This document shows positions 1 to 7,868 of a stretch of DNA of 63,743 nucleotides, piece by piece (within the stretch, counting starts at the first letter, position 1; each line of letters begins with the position of its first letter). Under the pieces are notes generated by a model. That model saw nothing but the letters and a program-made list of their open reading frames with translations. It did not search any database and had not been told where the DNA came from. The stretch is from assembly GCA_025451775.1 (NCBI GenBank), contig JANWJU010000108.1, forward strand, positions 1 through 63,743, given 5' to 3'. The DNA is from Terriglobales bacterium. GTDB lineage: Bacteria > Acidobacteriota > Terriglobia > Terriglobales > SCQP01. Both the position numbers and the translations under genes were made by a program.

Positions 1-102
1 CGAAAAGCAACCCACCGCCAACTGACTGCGGCCGCTCGGTCGGCCTCATCGTCGGCGGCGCAGAAAATGGCATGATACGATCCGCTGGAAGGATTCTCCA
101 CC

Positions 103-465
103 ATGCGTCTGGCTGCGATGTTCGCCCTTTTGAGCCTGGCCCAAGCCCTGTCGATTGCGGGGACGTGGAGCGCCACCATTAACTCGCCCGGCGGATCCTT
201 CGCCCAGGTCTTCACCTTCCATGACACCGGAAAAACCCTCACCGGGACGATGGTCAACGGCCGCCAGGGAACCGTGCCGCTGAGCGATATCGTTGTCCAG
301 GGCGACCAGATTCACTTCGACTGGATCGAGAACTCCCAAGGCCAGAACTTCGACTGGAAATATGCGGGTGTCATTCACGCCAACGAGATGGATCTGACCC
401 TCACCGTACCCATGGGCGGCAAGACCATCCACATGATCGCGAAACGCGCCGCGAACGCCACTTAG
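103..465 (+). CDS. small exported protein, lipocalin-like beta fold possible
   Basis: This encodes a 120-residue protein with a short hydrophobic N-terminus (about residues 1-19, ending near ALS-IAG) that reads as a signal peptide. The rest alternates polar and hydrophobic residues with repeated Gly-Thr turns ([25 protein letters not shown]), as in small extracytoplasmic beta-barrel or sandwich proteins. The ATG is preceded by a GGAAGGA ribosome site. It is convergent with prfA and overlaps its stop by 4 bases. The function is unknown. Similar short GTW..... proteins are common in Acidobacteriota, often annotated only as hypothetical. Confidence 0.6.
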   Translation: MRLAAMFALLSLAQALSIAGTWSATINSPGGSFAQVFTFHDTGKTLTGTMVNGRQGTVPLSDIVVQGDQIHFDWIENSQGQNFDWKYAGVIHANEMDLTLTVPMGGKTIHMIAKRAANAT

Positions 466-1535
466 GCGGCGGTTTCTTTTTGCAGGCGCTCGGCTTGGAA
501 GTGGGCGGTGAGGGCCTCGATGAAGGGCTGCAGGCGGCCGTCCATCACGTCGCCGAGCTGGTGCAGGCTGAGGCCGGCGCGGTGGTCGGTGACGCGGTTC
601 TGGGGGAAATTGTAGGTGCGGATCTTCTCGCTGCGGTCGCCGGAGCCGACCTGCTGCTTGCGTTCGGCGGCGATGGCTTGATGCTGCTTCTCCGTCTCGA
701 TTTCCAAAAGGCGGCTGCGCAGCACGCGCTCCGCCTTGGCGCGGTTCTTGATCTGCGACTTCTCATCCTGGCAGGAGACGATCAACCCCGTGGGTAGATG
801 GGTGAGCCGCACCGCCGAGTAGGTGGTGTTTACCGACTGCCCGCCGGGACCGGAGGAGCAGAACGTATCCACGCGCACGTCCTTGGGGTCGAGGTGGATA
901 TCGACTTCCTCGGCCTCGGGCAGCACCGCCACCGTGACCGCCGAGGTGTGTACCCTTCCCTGCTGCTCGGTCGCCGGCACGCGCTGCACGCGGTGGACGC
1001 CGCTCTCGTACTTGAGCTGGCTATAGGCGCCCCGGCCCTCGATGATGGCCACCACTTCCTTGAGGCCATGCACGCCGCTCTCGCTGGACGACAGCACCTC
1101 CAGCCGCCATCGCTGCTGCTCGGCAAAGCGGCTGTACATGCGGAACATCTCGGCGACAAACAGCGTGGCTTCGTCGCCGCCGGTGCCGGCGCGGATTTCG
1201 AGCACCACGTTTTTCTCGTCGTTGGGGTCCTTGGGCAGCAGCAGTTGCCGCAGCCGCGCTTCCGTGGCGGCCAACTCGGGCTGCAGGCGGGCGAGCTCGT
1301 CGGTGGCAAACTGCCGCACGTCGGTGTCGGCGTCGTTTTGCATCTGCCGCGCCTCAGCCGCATCCTGCTCCATCTGCCGGTAGCGGCGGAACTCCTCCAC
1401 CGTTTCCGACAGCTCGGCATGGGCGCGGGCCGCCTTCTGAAAGCGGGCGTTGTCGGCGATCACCTCGGGGGACCCGAGTTGCGCGGTCAGCTCATCGTAC
1501 TGAGCTTCCATTTTCTGTAGCCTGTCTAGAATCAC
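462..1535 (-). CDS. prfA: peptide chain release factor 1 (RF1)
   Basis: RF1 recognises UAA and UAG in the ribosomal A site and triggers peptidyl-tRNA hydrolysis. The 357-residue product is the usual family length. The RF1-type codon-recognition tripeptide PAT is at residues 187-189 and the catalytic GGQ at 231-233 ([12 protein letters not shown]). I chose the GTG at 1535: it gives the expected N-terminus ([15 protein letters not shown]) and forms a GTGA overlap with the stop of the upstream DUF1385 gene, implying translational coupling. An internal ATG at 1511 would lose conserved residues. It is the last gene of the leftward aroC-def-PIG-L-DUF1385-prfA run. No prmC methyltransferase gene follows, although it often does. 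Confidence 0.97.
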   Translation of the reverse strand: MILDRLQKMEAQYDELTAQLGSPEVIADNARFQKAARAHAELSETVEEFRRYRQMEQDAAEARQMQNDADTDVRQFATDELARLQPELAATEARLRQLLLPKDPNDEKNVVLEIRAGTGGDEATLFVAEMFRMYSRFAEQQRWRLEVLSSSESGVHGLKEVVAIIEGRGAYSQLKYESGVHRVQRVPATEQQGRVHTSAVTVAVLPEAEEVDIHLDPKDVRVDTFCSSGPGGQSVNTTYSAVRLTHLPTGLIVSCQDEKSQIKNRAKAERVLRSRLLEIETEKQHQAIAAERKQQVGSGDRSEKIRTYNFPQNRVTDHRAGLSLHQLGDVMDGRLQPFIEALTAHFQAERLQKETAA

Positions 1536-2551
1536 GATATAACCAGCTCCCCGCCCTGGGTTTGCTCCAACGCCATGGCCTCGCGCAGCGAGCGGATCGA
1601 GCACTCCAGCTGCTCCGTATTCGGCTCCTGCGTGGTGATGCGCTGCAGCCACAACCCCGGGCGGGCCAGCAGCGCGAACACCGACTGGCTGTGGCGCGCG
1701 CCAAAGCGGATGACCTCGTACGACAATCCGGCGATCACCGGCAGCAGCGCGATCCGGATCACCAGCCGCATCAGGAAGGATTGCGCCGGAATCAGGATAT
1801 AGAACGCCATGGCGATCAGCATGATCACGATCATGAAGCTGGTGCCACAGCGTGGATGCAACGTGGTGAACGTGCGCGCGTGTTCCACGTCGACGGGCTT
1901 GCCCGACTCGAAGTTGAACACCACCTTGTGCTCGGCGCCATGGTACTGATACACGCGCCGGATGTCGGGCAGCAGCGCCAAGCCGCCGATGAAGAGCAGG
2001 AATAAGGCGATGCGGATCACGCCGTCCACCGTGTTGAACGCGATCTGGCCGCTCAACATCGGCACGCGGTGCGCGATTTCGGTGGCCGCCAGCAGCGGCA
2101 CCAGCTTGTAAAAGGCCACGAAGAATGCCAGCGAGATTCCGATGCTGGCGATCATGCCCCACGACGTCACCTCGCCCGCCGCGCTTGCCTCCGCCGGTTC
2201 CTTTTGCTCGCCGGGTTCGTGCAGCAGTTGGTCGCTGCTGAAGCGCAGGGCGCGGACGCCGAGCGCCATCGCCTGGCCCAGCGTGGCCAAGCCGCGCAGC
2301 AGGGGCCATCCCCAATATTTGTGGCGCTCGGCGGGCCGGGTCAGCGGCCGCGTGGTGGTGATGAGTTCGCCGTCGGGACGGCGCACGGTCACCGCGTAGG
2401 AGTGCGGGGCGCGCATCATCACCCCCTCCATCACCGCTTGGCCGCCCACCAGGATCTCGGACTCCCCACTCTCCAGCGCGATCAGCAGCTGCAGGTGCAG
2501 GAGTTGCCTGCAGAGGGCGCGGGTTCGGCGAAGCAACTGGGGCTGAGGCAT
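1532..2551 (-). CDS. DUF1385 family membrane protein (YqhQ-like)
   Basis: This is a 339-residue protein with the DUF1385 hallmark [12 protein letters not shown] near residues 37-48 and further family features ([18 protein letters not shown]) between hydrophobic segments. The family is described as predicted metal-dependent membrane enzymes; the conserved His/Glu/Cys residues fit that, but the reaction is unknown. The ATG follows an AGGGAG ribosome site. Its stop overlaps the prfA start (GTGA). Proximity to prfA is a recurrent arrangement in several phyla, often with rpmE, which is absent here. The family assignment is firm; the molecular role is not. Confidence 0.88.
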   Translation of the reverse strand: MPQPQLLRRTRALCRQLLHLQLLIALESGESEILVGGQAVMEGVMMRAPHSYAVTVRRPDGELITTTRPLTRPAERHKYWGWPLLRGLATLGQAMALGVRALRFSSDQLLHEPGEQKEPAEASAAGEVTSWGMIASIGISLAFFVAFYKLVPLLAATEIAHRVPMLSGQIAFNTVDGVIRIALFLLFIGGLALLPDIRRVYQYHGAEHKVVFNFESGKPVDVEHARTFTTLHPRCGTSFMIVIMLIAMAFYILIPAQSFLMRLVIRIALLPVIAGLSYEVIRFGARHSQSVFALLARPGLWLQRITTQEPNTEQLECSIRSLREAMALEQTQGGELVIS

Positions 2552-2595
2552 GCAGACTCCCTAAAGCCAACAAAAACAAGAAGATACGGTCTTCA

Positions 2596-3324
2596 TTATA
2601 GCAGATCCTGGAACAAATCCGCGGCCAGCCAGTCTTCGGCGAAGGGGCGCCCCGCCGCCAGGTGGAACAGCTCGCGTCCGCCCGCCAGACGCAAATACCC
2701 CTCCACCCGCTCGAACAGCGGCGCCTGCGTCTGATGGCAGTGGAAGGCCGCCACTTTCGTCTCCACATAGGGCGCGATGTCAACGGCCACGTCCGGGTGC
2801 GGCAGCCACACCGGCGGGAACCGCGGCGGCTGCACGGGCACGGTGGCATAAAACAACCGTTCGGCCTGAAATGGTGGATCAGGATGCTCGGGAAAGTACC
2901 GTTCGTGCGCCGCCCAGTGAAACGCCGCGGTGGCGCACAATCCCGCCATGGCGTGGTCGGGGTGGGCCGTAGCCGAACCCTCCGGCCCCAGGGTCAGCAC
3001 CAGCGCGGGGCGCAGCGCACGCACAACGGCGACGAGCCGGCCGACGATGGCATAGAACGGCGCCTGTGGCAGCCCGGCATCGGGGAGGTCCCAGATTTGC
3101 GGCGGCTGAAAGCCCAGCAGGCGGCACGAGGCTTCGAGTTCGCCGCGGCGCAGCGCCTTCAGGGAAGCATCGTCGGTGGCGGCGCCGCGGTTGCGCGCCC
3201 GCTCGCCGGCGGTCAGGCAGACCAGATGGCAAGCGACGCCGGCGGTGGCGTAGCGGGCCACGCTGCCGCCAAAGTTGGCGGCTTCATCGTCGGGGTGGGC
3301 GGTAACGCACAGCAAACGGCGCAC
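2596..3324 (-). CDS. PIG-L/LmbE family N-deacetylase
   Basis: This is a 242-residue zinc-dependent deacetylase of the PIG-L (LmbE) superfamily, which removes acetyl groups from GlcNAc-type substrates. The metal-binding AHPDDEA is at residues 9-15 and a second metal-site histidine is likely in the AHPDH segment near residue 115-120. It starts with GTG four bases after the def stop, so it belongs to the same operon. The family includes BshB (bacillithiol), MshB and many sugar deacetylases. The sequence does not single out the substrate and there are no other thiol-biosynthesis genes nearby, so I give no specific name. Confidence 0.85.
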   Translation of the reverse strand: MRRLLCVTAHPDDEAANFGGSVARYATAGVACHLVCLTAGERARNRGAATDDASLKALRRGELEASCRLLGFQPPQIWDLPDAGLPQAPFYAIVGRLVAVVRALRPALVLTLGPEGSATAHPDHAMAGLCATAAFHWAAHERYFPEHPDPPFQAERLFYATVPVQPPRFPPVWLPHPDVAVDIAPYVETKVAAFHCHQTQAPLFERVEGYLRLAGGRELFHLAAGRPFAEDWLAADLFQDLL

Positions 3325-3328
3325 GCGG

Positions 3329-3838
3329 CTACCACTCGCCGTCTTTTTGCAGCTTGCGGATCTTGCGCTTGATGAGGTCCCGCTTCAGCGTGCTGAGATG
3401 GGTGATGAATAGGACGCCGTTCAGGTGGTCGATCTCATGCTGCATGGCGCGGGCCAGCAGTTCCTCGCCCGAGGACTCGAACCAGTTCCCCTCGGCATCC
3501 TGGGCGCGGACGCTGACCCCGAGCGCGCGCGTGACGTCGGCGCGGAACCCCGGCAGGCTGAGGCAGCCCTCCTCGCCGGTCTGCTTGCCCTCGCGGCGGA
3601 TGATCTCCGGGTTGGCCAGCACCAGCTTCTGCGCCGGGTCCTCGCCGACACTGCAATCGATCACGGTGAGGCGCAGGGAACGGCCAATCTGCGGCGCGGC
3701 CAACCCCACGCCGCTGGCGGCGTACATGGACTCGAACATGTCGTCCACGAGGCGGCGCAGCTCCGGGCCAAACTCAGTGACCGCCGCGGCAGGGGTGGTG
3801 AGCACGGGATCGGGAAATTTGACAATGGGATAGATCAC
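3329..3838 (-). CDS. def: peptide deformylase
   Basis: Removes the formyl group from the initiator methionine of new proteins. The 169-residue product has all three family motifs: GVGLAAPQIG (43-52), EGCLSLP (90-96, metal ligand Cys92) and QHEIDH (133-138, ligands His134 and His138, catalytic Glu135). The GTG at 3838 gives the classic N-terminus IYPIVKFPDPVL. A longer upstream reading would run into aroC. It starts 5 bases after the aroC stop, so the two are very likely co-transcribed. No fmt gene is in the window. Confidence 0.96.
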   Translation of the reverse strand: MIYPIVKFPDPVLTTPAAAVTEFGPELRRLVDDMFESMYAASGVGLAAPQIGRSLRLTVIDCSVGEDPAQKLVLANPEIIRREGKQTGEEGCLSLPGFRADVTRALGVSVRAQDAEGNWFESSGEELLARAMQHEIDHLNGVLFITHLSTLKRDLIKRKIRKLQKDGEW

Positions 3839-3843
3839 GTTGA

Positions 3844-5016
3844 TTAGAAGTTCCGCACCTGCTCGCGGTAGGCGTTGGCGTTGCGCTGCAACTCGAGGAG
3901 CGAGTCGCCGCCAAATTTTTCCAGCGCCGCCTGGGCCAGCACCAGCGCCACCATGGCCTCGCCCACCACGCCGGCGGCGGGCACCACGCACACGTCACTG
4001 CGTTCGTAGGCGGCCTTGACCGGCTCGCGGGTCTCAAAGGCCACGCTCTCCAGCGGGCGCCGCAGGGTCGAGATGGGCTTGAGGAATCCGCGGACGATGA
4101 GCTCCTCGCCGTTGGTCATGCCGCCCTCCAGCCCGCCGGCGTGGTTGCCGGCGCGGGTGAAGCGATGCTCGCCGCGGTCGTAGCCGATGGGGTCCTGGGC
4201 CAGCGATCCGGACGTGGCGGCGGCGGCGACACCGGCGCCGATCTCGCACGCCTTCACCGCCTGGATCGAGCAGATGGCTTGCGCCAGCTTGCCGTCCAGA
4301 CGTTCATCCCAATTGGCGCAGGTGCCCAACCCCGGCGGCAGGCCCGCGGCGCGCACCTCGAAAACGCCGCCGATGGTGTCGCCGGTGCGCAGCACGCGAT
4401 CCACCTCCGCCTTCATGCGCTGCTCCGCCTCGGTATCGAGGCAATGAAGCAGGATCTCCTCCCGCGCCGCCAGTTGACGCAGCCCCTCCCAGGTCACCGG
4501 CACGGTTTCGGGCAGCACGGCCGCGCCTACCTGAATCACGTGGCTGAGCACCTCGATCCCCAACGCGCGCAACAACAACTTGGCCACCGCGCCCGCCGCC
4601 ACCCGCGCCGCCGTCTCGCGCGCGCTGGCGCGCTCCAGCACGTAGCGCGCCTCGGGGAAATTGAACTTGATGGCGCCCGCCAGATCGGCGTGGCCGGGAC
4701 GGGGACTCTTCACCGGCCGCGCCGCCTCGCCGGCGGGCGTGGCCACCGCCAGTGTCTGCTCCCAGTTCTTCCAGTCGTGGTTGGGGATAAGCACCGCGAT
4801 GGGAGCGCCAATCGTCGCTCCATTGCGCACCCCGGAGAGGAACTCCGGCGTGTCGCGCTCGATCTTCATGCGCCCCCCACGGCCGTAGCCCTGTTGCCGG
4901 CGCCATAACTCGTGGGCGACAAAAGCGGGGTCGATCGCCAGCCCAGCGGGCATGCCCGAGAGCAGCGCCAACAGGGCTTGGCCGTGGGATTCGCCGGCGG
5001 TGGAGAAACGTAGCAT
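3844..5016 (-). CDS. aroC: chorismate synthase
   Basis: Catalyses the last shikimate-pathway step, EPSP to chorismate, using reduced FMN. The 390-residue product starts MLRFSTAGESHGQAL, the family's N-terminal FMN/substrate region. It carries GRGGRMKIERD, the RASARETAAR signature (about residues 129-138) and DPIGYDRGEHRFTRAGNHAGG near the C-terminal half. The length is typical. It heads the leftward housekeeping operon; the promoter should lie in the 5017-5250 divergent region shared with the MlaE gene. No other aro genes are in the window. Confidence 0.97.
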   Translation of the reverse strand: MLRFSTAGESHGQALLALLSGMPAGLAIDPAFVAHELWRRQQGYGRGGRMKIERDTPEFLSGVRNGATIGAPIAVLIPNHDWKNWEQTLAVATPAGEAARPVKSPRPGHADLAGAIKFNFPEARYVLERASARETAARVAAGAVAKLLLRALGIEVLSHVIQVGAAVLPETVPVTWEGLRQLAAREEILLHCLDTEAEQRMKAEVDRVLRTGDTIGGVFEVRAAGLPPGLGTCANWDERLDGKLAQAICSIQAVKACEIGAGVAAAATSGSLAQDPIGYDRGEHRFTRAGNHAGGLEGGMTNGEELIVRGFLKPISTLRRPLESVAFETREPVKAAYERSDVCVVPAAGVVGEAMVALVLAQAALEKFGGDSLLELQRNANAYREQVRNF

Positions 5017-5039
5017 GATCGTACTGAACAGTTTACCAA

Positions 5040-5080
5040 GTGGCTCGCCACTTTTCGCTGGGTCGCTCCCGCTGGTCGCT
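5040..5080 (-). repeat. dispersed repeat A, copy 1 (intergenic)
   Basis: A 41-bp element in the divergent region between aroC and the MlaE gene. On the plus strand it reads GTGGCTCGCCAC, then TTTTCGCTG, then the direct-repeat core GGTCGCTCCCGCTGGTCGCT (GGTCGCT twice, 13 bp apart). It is identical to the copy at 33924-33964 and one base different from that at 23874-23914. The minus-strand reading can encode SDPAKSGEP. I assign the strand by that potential coding direction. Confidence 0.85.
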
Positions 5081-5263
5081 TTGACGGAATGGCCGTCGGC
5101 GACGCGCCCGTAGCTAACCGGGCGGCTACCGATCCGATCCGGCTACAGCCGGGGGATGGTCACGCCGCTGGCGCACGAGCGGGGCTGAGGGGACCCCGCG
5201 ACGCGCCGTCGGCTCAGCGGGCGGCGAAGCCGGGCGCCCGCGTCAAATATGCTAGATTCTGGG

Positions 5264-5281
5264 CAGGAGGAAACGGATTTG
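5264..5281 (+). promoter_or_regulatory. ribosome binding site deciding a TTG start for mlaE
   Basis: GCAGGAGGAAACGGATTTG: a strong AGGAGGA Shine-Dalgarno sits about 8 bases before TTG at 5279. The in-frame ATG at 5249 has no ribosome site and lies inside a TATGCT/TAGATT stretch that looks like a -10 region. I therefore take TTG 5279 as the likelier start. The 10 extra residues of the ATG version carry no recognisable feature. Confidence 0.5.
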
Positions 5282-6091
5282 GCCACGGCGGCGCCCCCAC
5301 GGGGCGAGGAGGAGATCCAGTGGGGGTTCATCGGCTGGCTCAAGGGCCAGCTCGAGGGCCTGCAGGCCTACTCCCTGCTCACCGGCCGCACCTTCCGCAA
5401 CGTCCTGGCGCGCCCCTTCTACGGCGGCGACACCATGCTGCAGATGGACAGCCTCGGCGTGGGCTCGCTGCCGATCGTGCTCATGACCGGCTTCTTCACC
5501 GGCGCCGTCATGGCGCTGCAGTTGTCAGCCACGCTGGCGCAGTACGGGCAGATTCAGCGCACCGGGCAGCTCGTCGCCCTCTCCATCGTGCGCGAGCTGG
5601 GACCGGTGCTGACCGGCCTCATGGTGGCGGCGCGCAATGCCGCGGGCATGGCCAGCGAGCTGGGCTCGATGGTGGTGACCGAGCAGGTGGACGCCATGCG
5701 CGCCCTGGGCACCGATCCCATCAAGAAGCTGGCCACGCCGCGGCTGCTGGCCACCATCTCCATGACCTTTTCCCTCACCATCATCGCCGATCTGTGCGGC
5801 TTGATCGGCGGCTATCTCTACGCCATCCTGGCGTTGCGGCTGGACGGCCGCCAGTACTGGTACACCGCGATGCAGGCGCTGGGCGCCACCGACATGGCTC
5901 AGGGGCTGTTGAAACCGGTGGTGTTCGGCATCATCATCGCCACCGTGGCCTGCTACTTCGGCATGTCGGCGCGGGGTGGCACGCGGGGCGTGGGGCGCGC
6001 CACCACGCAAGCGGTGGTGTCGGCCTCGGTGCTCATTATTCTCACCGACTTCCTGTTGAGCCGGGTGCTGATCGGCTTCTTCGGGGCGTAA
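5279..6091 (+). CDS. mlaE: MlaE-family ABC transporter permease
   Basis: Inner-membrane permease of the Mla/MCE phospholipid transport system, which moves lipids between inner and outer membranes. About 270 residues with several hydrophobic segments. The MlaE-specific central region reads VRELGPVLTGLMVAARNAAGMASELGSM, then EQVDAMRALGTDP, the family coupling-helix neighbourhood. The stop TAA overlaps the next ATG by one base, so permease and ATPase are coupled. No MCE-domain substrate-binding gene (mlaD) follows; it must lie elsewhere. The start is TTG by ribosome-site evidence; ATG at 5249 is the alternative. Confidence 0.9.
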   Translation: MATAAPPRGEEEIQWGFIGWLKGQLEGLQAYSLLTGRTFRNVLARPFYGGDTMLQMDSLGVGSLPIVLMTGFFTGAVMALQLSATLAQYGQIQRTGQLVALSIVRELGPVLTGLMVAARNAAGMASELGSMVVTEQVDAMRALGTDPIKKLATPRLLATISMTFSLTIIADLCGLIGGYLYAILALRLDGRQYWYTAMQALGATDMAQGLLKPVVFGIIIATVACYFGMSARGGTRGVGRATTQAVVSASVLIILTDFLLSRVLIGFFGA

Positions 6092-6888
6092 TGGCGGACG
6101 CCCCCATCGAAATAGAATTCGACAATGTGAGCATCACCCTGGGCGCCACCCCGGTGCTGCGCGGCCTGTCGCTGCGCGTCCGGCGCGGAGAAACCAAGGT
6201 GCTGCTGGGCGAATCGGGGGCGGGCAAGTCGGTGGCGCTGAAGCTGGCGATTGGGTTGCTGCGGCCCGACCAGGGCCGCGTCATCGTGCTCGGCGAGCCG
6301 GTCAGCACGATGCCGGAGGCGGCGCTCTATCGGCTGCGGCGCCGGATCGGGATCGTGTTCCAGGAGAGCGCGCTGTTTGATTCCCTCACCGTGCGCGACA
6401 ACGTGGCCTACCGGCTGGACGAGGAGCACGCCATGGACCTGGAGGCGATCGACGCCCGGGTGCGCGCCTGCCTCGCCGCGGTCGAGCTGGAAGAAGTCAT
6501 GGACAAGTTTCCCGCCGAGCTCTCCGGCGGCATGCAGCGCCGCGTGGCCATCGCCCGTGCCCTCGCCACCGAGCCCGAGATCATGCTCTTCGACTCCCCC
6601 ACGGGCGGGCTCGATCCCATCACCGCCACCAACATCATGGAGCAAATCATCCGCCTGCGGGATGTGAACCACGTCACCTCGCTCCTGGTCACGCATCGGC
6701 TGCAGGACGCGGCCATGCTCGCGGCCTACCGCTGGGATGCGGAACACAATGCGCTGCGCCCGGCCGATGGCATGAGCGCCCACACCTCCTTCCTCGTCCT
6801 GCACGACCAACATGCCGTCTTCGATGGTTCCGCCGCCGAACTGCACGCCAGCACGCAGCCCTACGTGCAGCACTTCCTGCAAATCTAG
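6091..6888 (+). CDS. mlaF: MlaF-family ABC transporter ATPase with altered Walker B
   Basis: ATPase partner of the MlaE permease, 265 residues. Walker A is GESGAGKS near residue 36, the Q-loop is in IVFQESALFDSL, and the ABC signature is LSGGMQRR. The Walker B/D-loop region reads IMLFDSPTGGLDP: the position after the Walker B aspartate, normally the catalytic glutamate, is serine (codon tcc at about 6593-6595). This either slows hydrolysis or reflects a lineage-specific form; I cannot tell which. A His switch (LLVTHRL) is intact. The stop precedes a convergent AhpD-like gene by 11 bases. Confidence 0.9.
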   Translation: MADAPIEIEFDNVSITLGATPVLRGLSLRVRRGETKVLLGESGAGKSVALKLAIGLLRPDQGRVIVLGEPVSTMPEAALYRLRRRIGIVFQESALFDSLTVRDNVAYRLDEEHAMDLEAIDARVRACLAAVELEEVMDKFPAELSGGMQRRVAIARALATEPEIMLFDSPTGGLDPITATNIMEQIIRLRDVNHVTSLLVTHRLQDAAMLAAYRWDAEHNALRPADGMSAHTSFLVLHDQHAVFDGSAAELHASTQPYVQHFLQI

Positions 6889-6899
6889 AGTGGCGGCGC

Positions 6900-7481
6900 T
6901 TAGCGGTAGCCGCGCGCGAGCAGGTATTTCGCACCCGCCTCAAAGGCCTGCGGACCAGGCACGAAAAACCCAAATGCATCCGCCAGCCGGCACATCGTAT
7001 TGAAGGCGAAGGCAACGGCGAGCGCGTCCTCGATCTGGGGCCGCGAGACGCCGGCAGCCAGCAGCGCGCGCATGTCGTCCGCATCCACGGCGTGCTCGCG
7101 CGTCAGTTTGCGCAGCATGCGGAGCGTCGCCCGCAGCGGCTCCGCCAGGGCTGCGGTGTCGAGATCACCGAGCGCCGCCGAGACCCGGACCTGATCGCGA
7201 TAGGCCGCTTGCGCCACCGCGGCGTGCGCCTGGGTGCACCACTCACAAGCATTCGCCTGGGCGACGATCGCCGCCATCAGCTCGCGATCGCCCACCGGCC
7301 AGGCCGACGGCCCGCGCATCGCCTCCTGGGTCACGCGCTGCATCGGCCTCCCATAGAAGTCGGCGCGGTACTTGACCAGCTTGACGGCATCGAGCACCGG
7401 CTGCCGCGACAGTAGGCGGATCAGCGTGAACAGGGCTTTGGTGCCGGCCGAGTGGCCGTGATCGAGAACCGCCAGACGCAT
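6900..7481 (-). CDS. AhpD-like carboxymuconolactone decarboxylase family protein
   Basis: A 193-residue all-helical protein with the AhpD-type motif CEWCTQAH (CxxC followed by His), preceded by a conserved Glu about 11-13 residues upstream (DRELMAAIVAQANACEWC). In AhpD this set forms a thiol peroxidase-like redox centre. I start at ATG 7481, one base after the stop of the upstream gene; a longer reading to 7550 would overlap that gene and adds an unconserved Arg-rich stretch. With its partner it forms a two-gene unit, possibly an alkylhydroperoxidase-like redox pair. The substrate is unknown. Confidence 0.75.
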   Translation of the reverse strand: MRLAVLDHGHSAGTKALFTLIRLLSRQPVLDAVKLVKYRADFYGRPMQRVTQEAMRGPSAWPVGDRELMAAIVAQANACEWCTQAHAAVAQAAYRDQVRVSAALGDLDTAALAEPLRATLRMLRKLTREHAVDADDMRALLAAGVSRPQIEDALAVAFAFNTMCRLADAFGFFVPGPQAFEAGAKYLLARGYR

Positions 7482-7482
7482 G

Positions 7483-7791
7483 CTACCGCTCCCCGGCCGC
7501 AGCCTCGAGGGCCGCCATCGCCGTCTCGTATTGCCGCGTGGCCTGGCCAACCGCGGCGCAGATGACCATCTCGAAAATCTGGTCCTCGCTCAGGCCCGAG
7601 GCCCTCGCCGCGGCGATGTCCCCTTCCGTGACTCTGTAAGCCTGTCTGGCGACTTTATCGATAACGGCGGCCAGCGGTTCGCTAACCCCTGCGTTATTGA
7701 ACGCCGCCCGGCGTTGTGCCGGCGGCGCCTGGCCCGCTCCCTCGACGATCCGCGCTTCCAGCACCGCGCGCGCCTGCTTAATATCCGCCAT
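7483..7791 (-). CDS. small helical protein, CMD/AhpD-fold without cysteines
   Basis: A 102-residue protein rich in Ala/Glu helices. The segment GLSEDQIFEMVICAAVGQATRQYETAMAAL resembles the helix-turn-helix core of carboxymuconolactone decarboxylase domains (family patterns of the type LSEDQIFEL...AAVGA...R...AL), but lacks the CxxC pair. It lies directly upstream of the Cys-containing AhpD-like gene with one base between them. This suggests a split or duplicated domain whose products may assemble together. Function inferred only from fold resemblance. Confidence 0.6.
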   Translation of the reverse strand: MADIKQARAVLEARIVEGAGQAPPAQRRAAFNNAGVSEPLAAVIDKVARQAYRVTEGDIAAARASGLSEDQIFEMVICAAVGQATRQYETAMAALEAAAGER

Positions 7792-7868
7792 ATTGCTTCC
7801 GGCCCAGCGACGATCCTCTCTTCGACGCCAGTGTACATCCGGCCGCCGTGCGCCGGCCGGGTTGCAAC

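Noticed and set aside
1536-2849. The minus-strand prfA frame stays open far upstream of the prfA start
   Set aside because: The extra part overlaps the DUF1385 and PIG-L genes in another frame and has an Arg/Ala-rich nonsense composition; the GTG at 1535 gives normal RF1.
2596-3324. Naming the PIG-L gene bshB (bacillithiol)
   Set aside because: The family is broad and there are no bshA or bshC genes nearby.
5089-6090. Upstream open extension of the MlaF frame across the MlaE gene
   Set aside because: It is a shadow frame of mlaE; MlaF begins at ATG 6091 directly at the mlaE stop.
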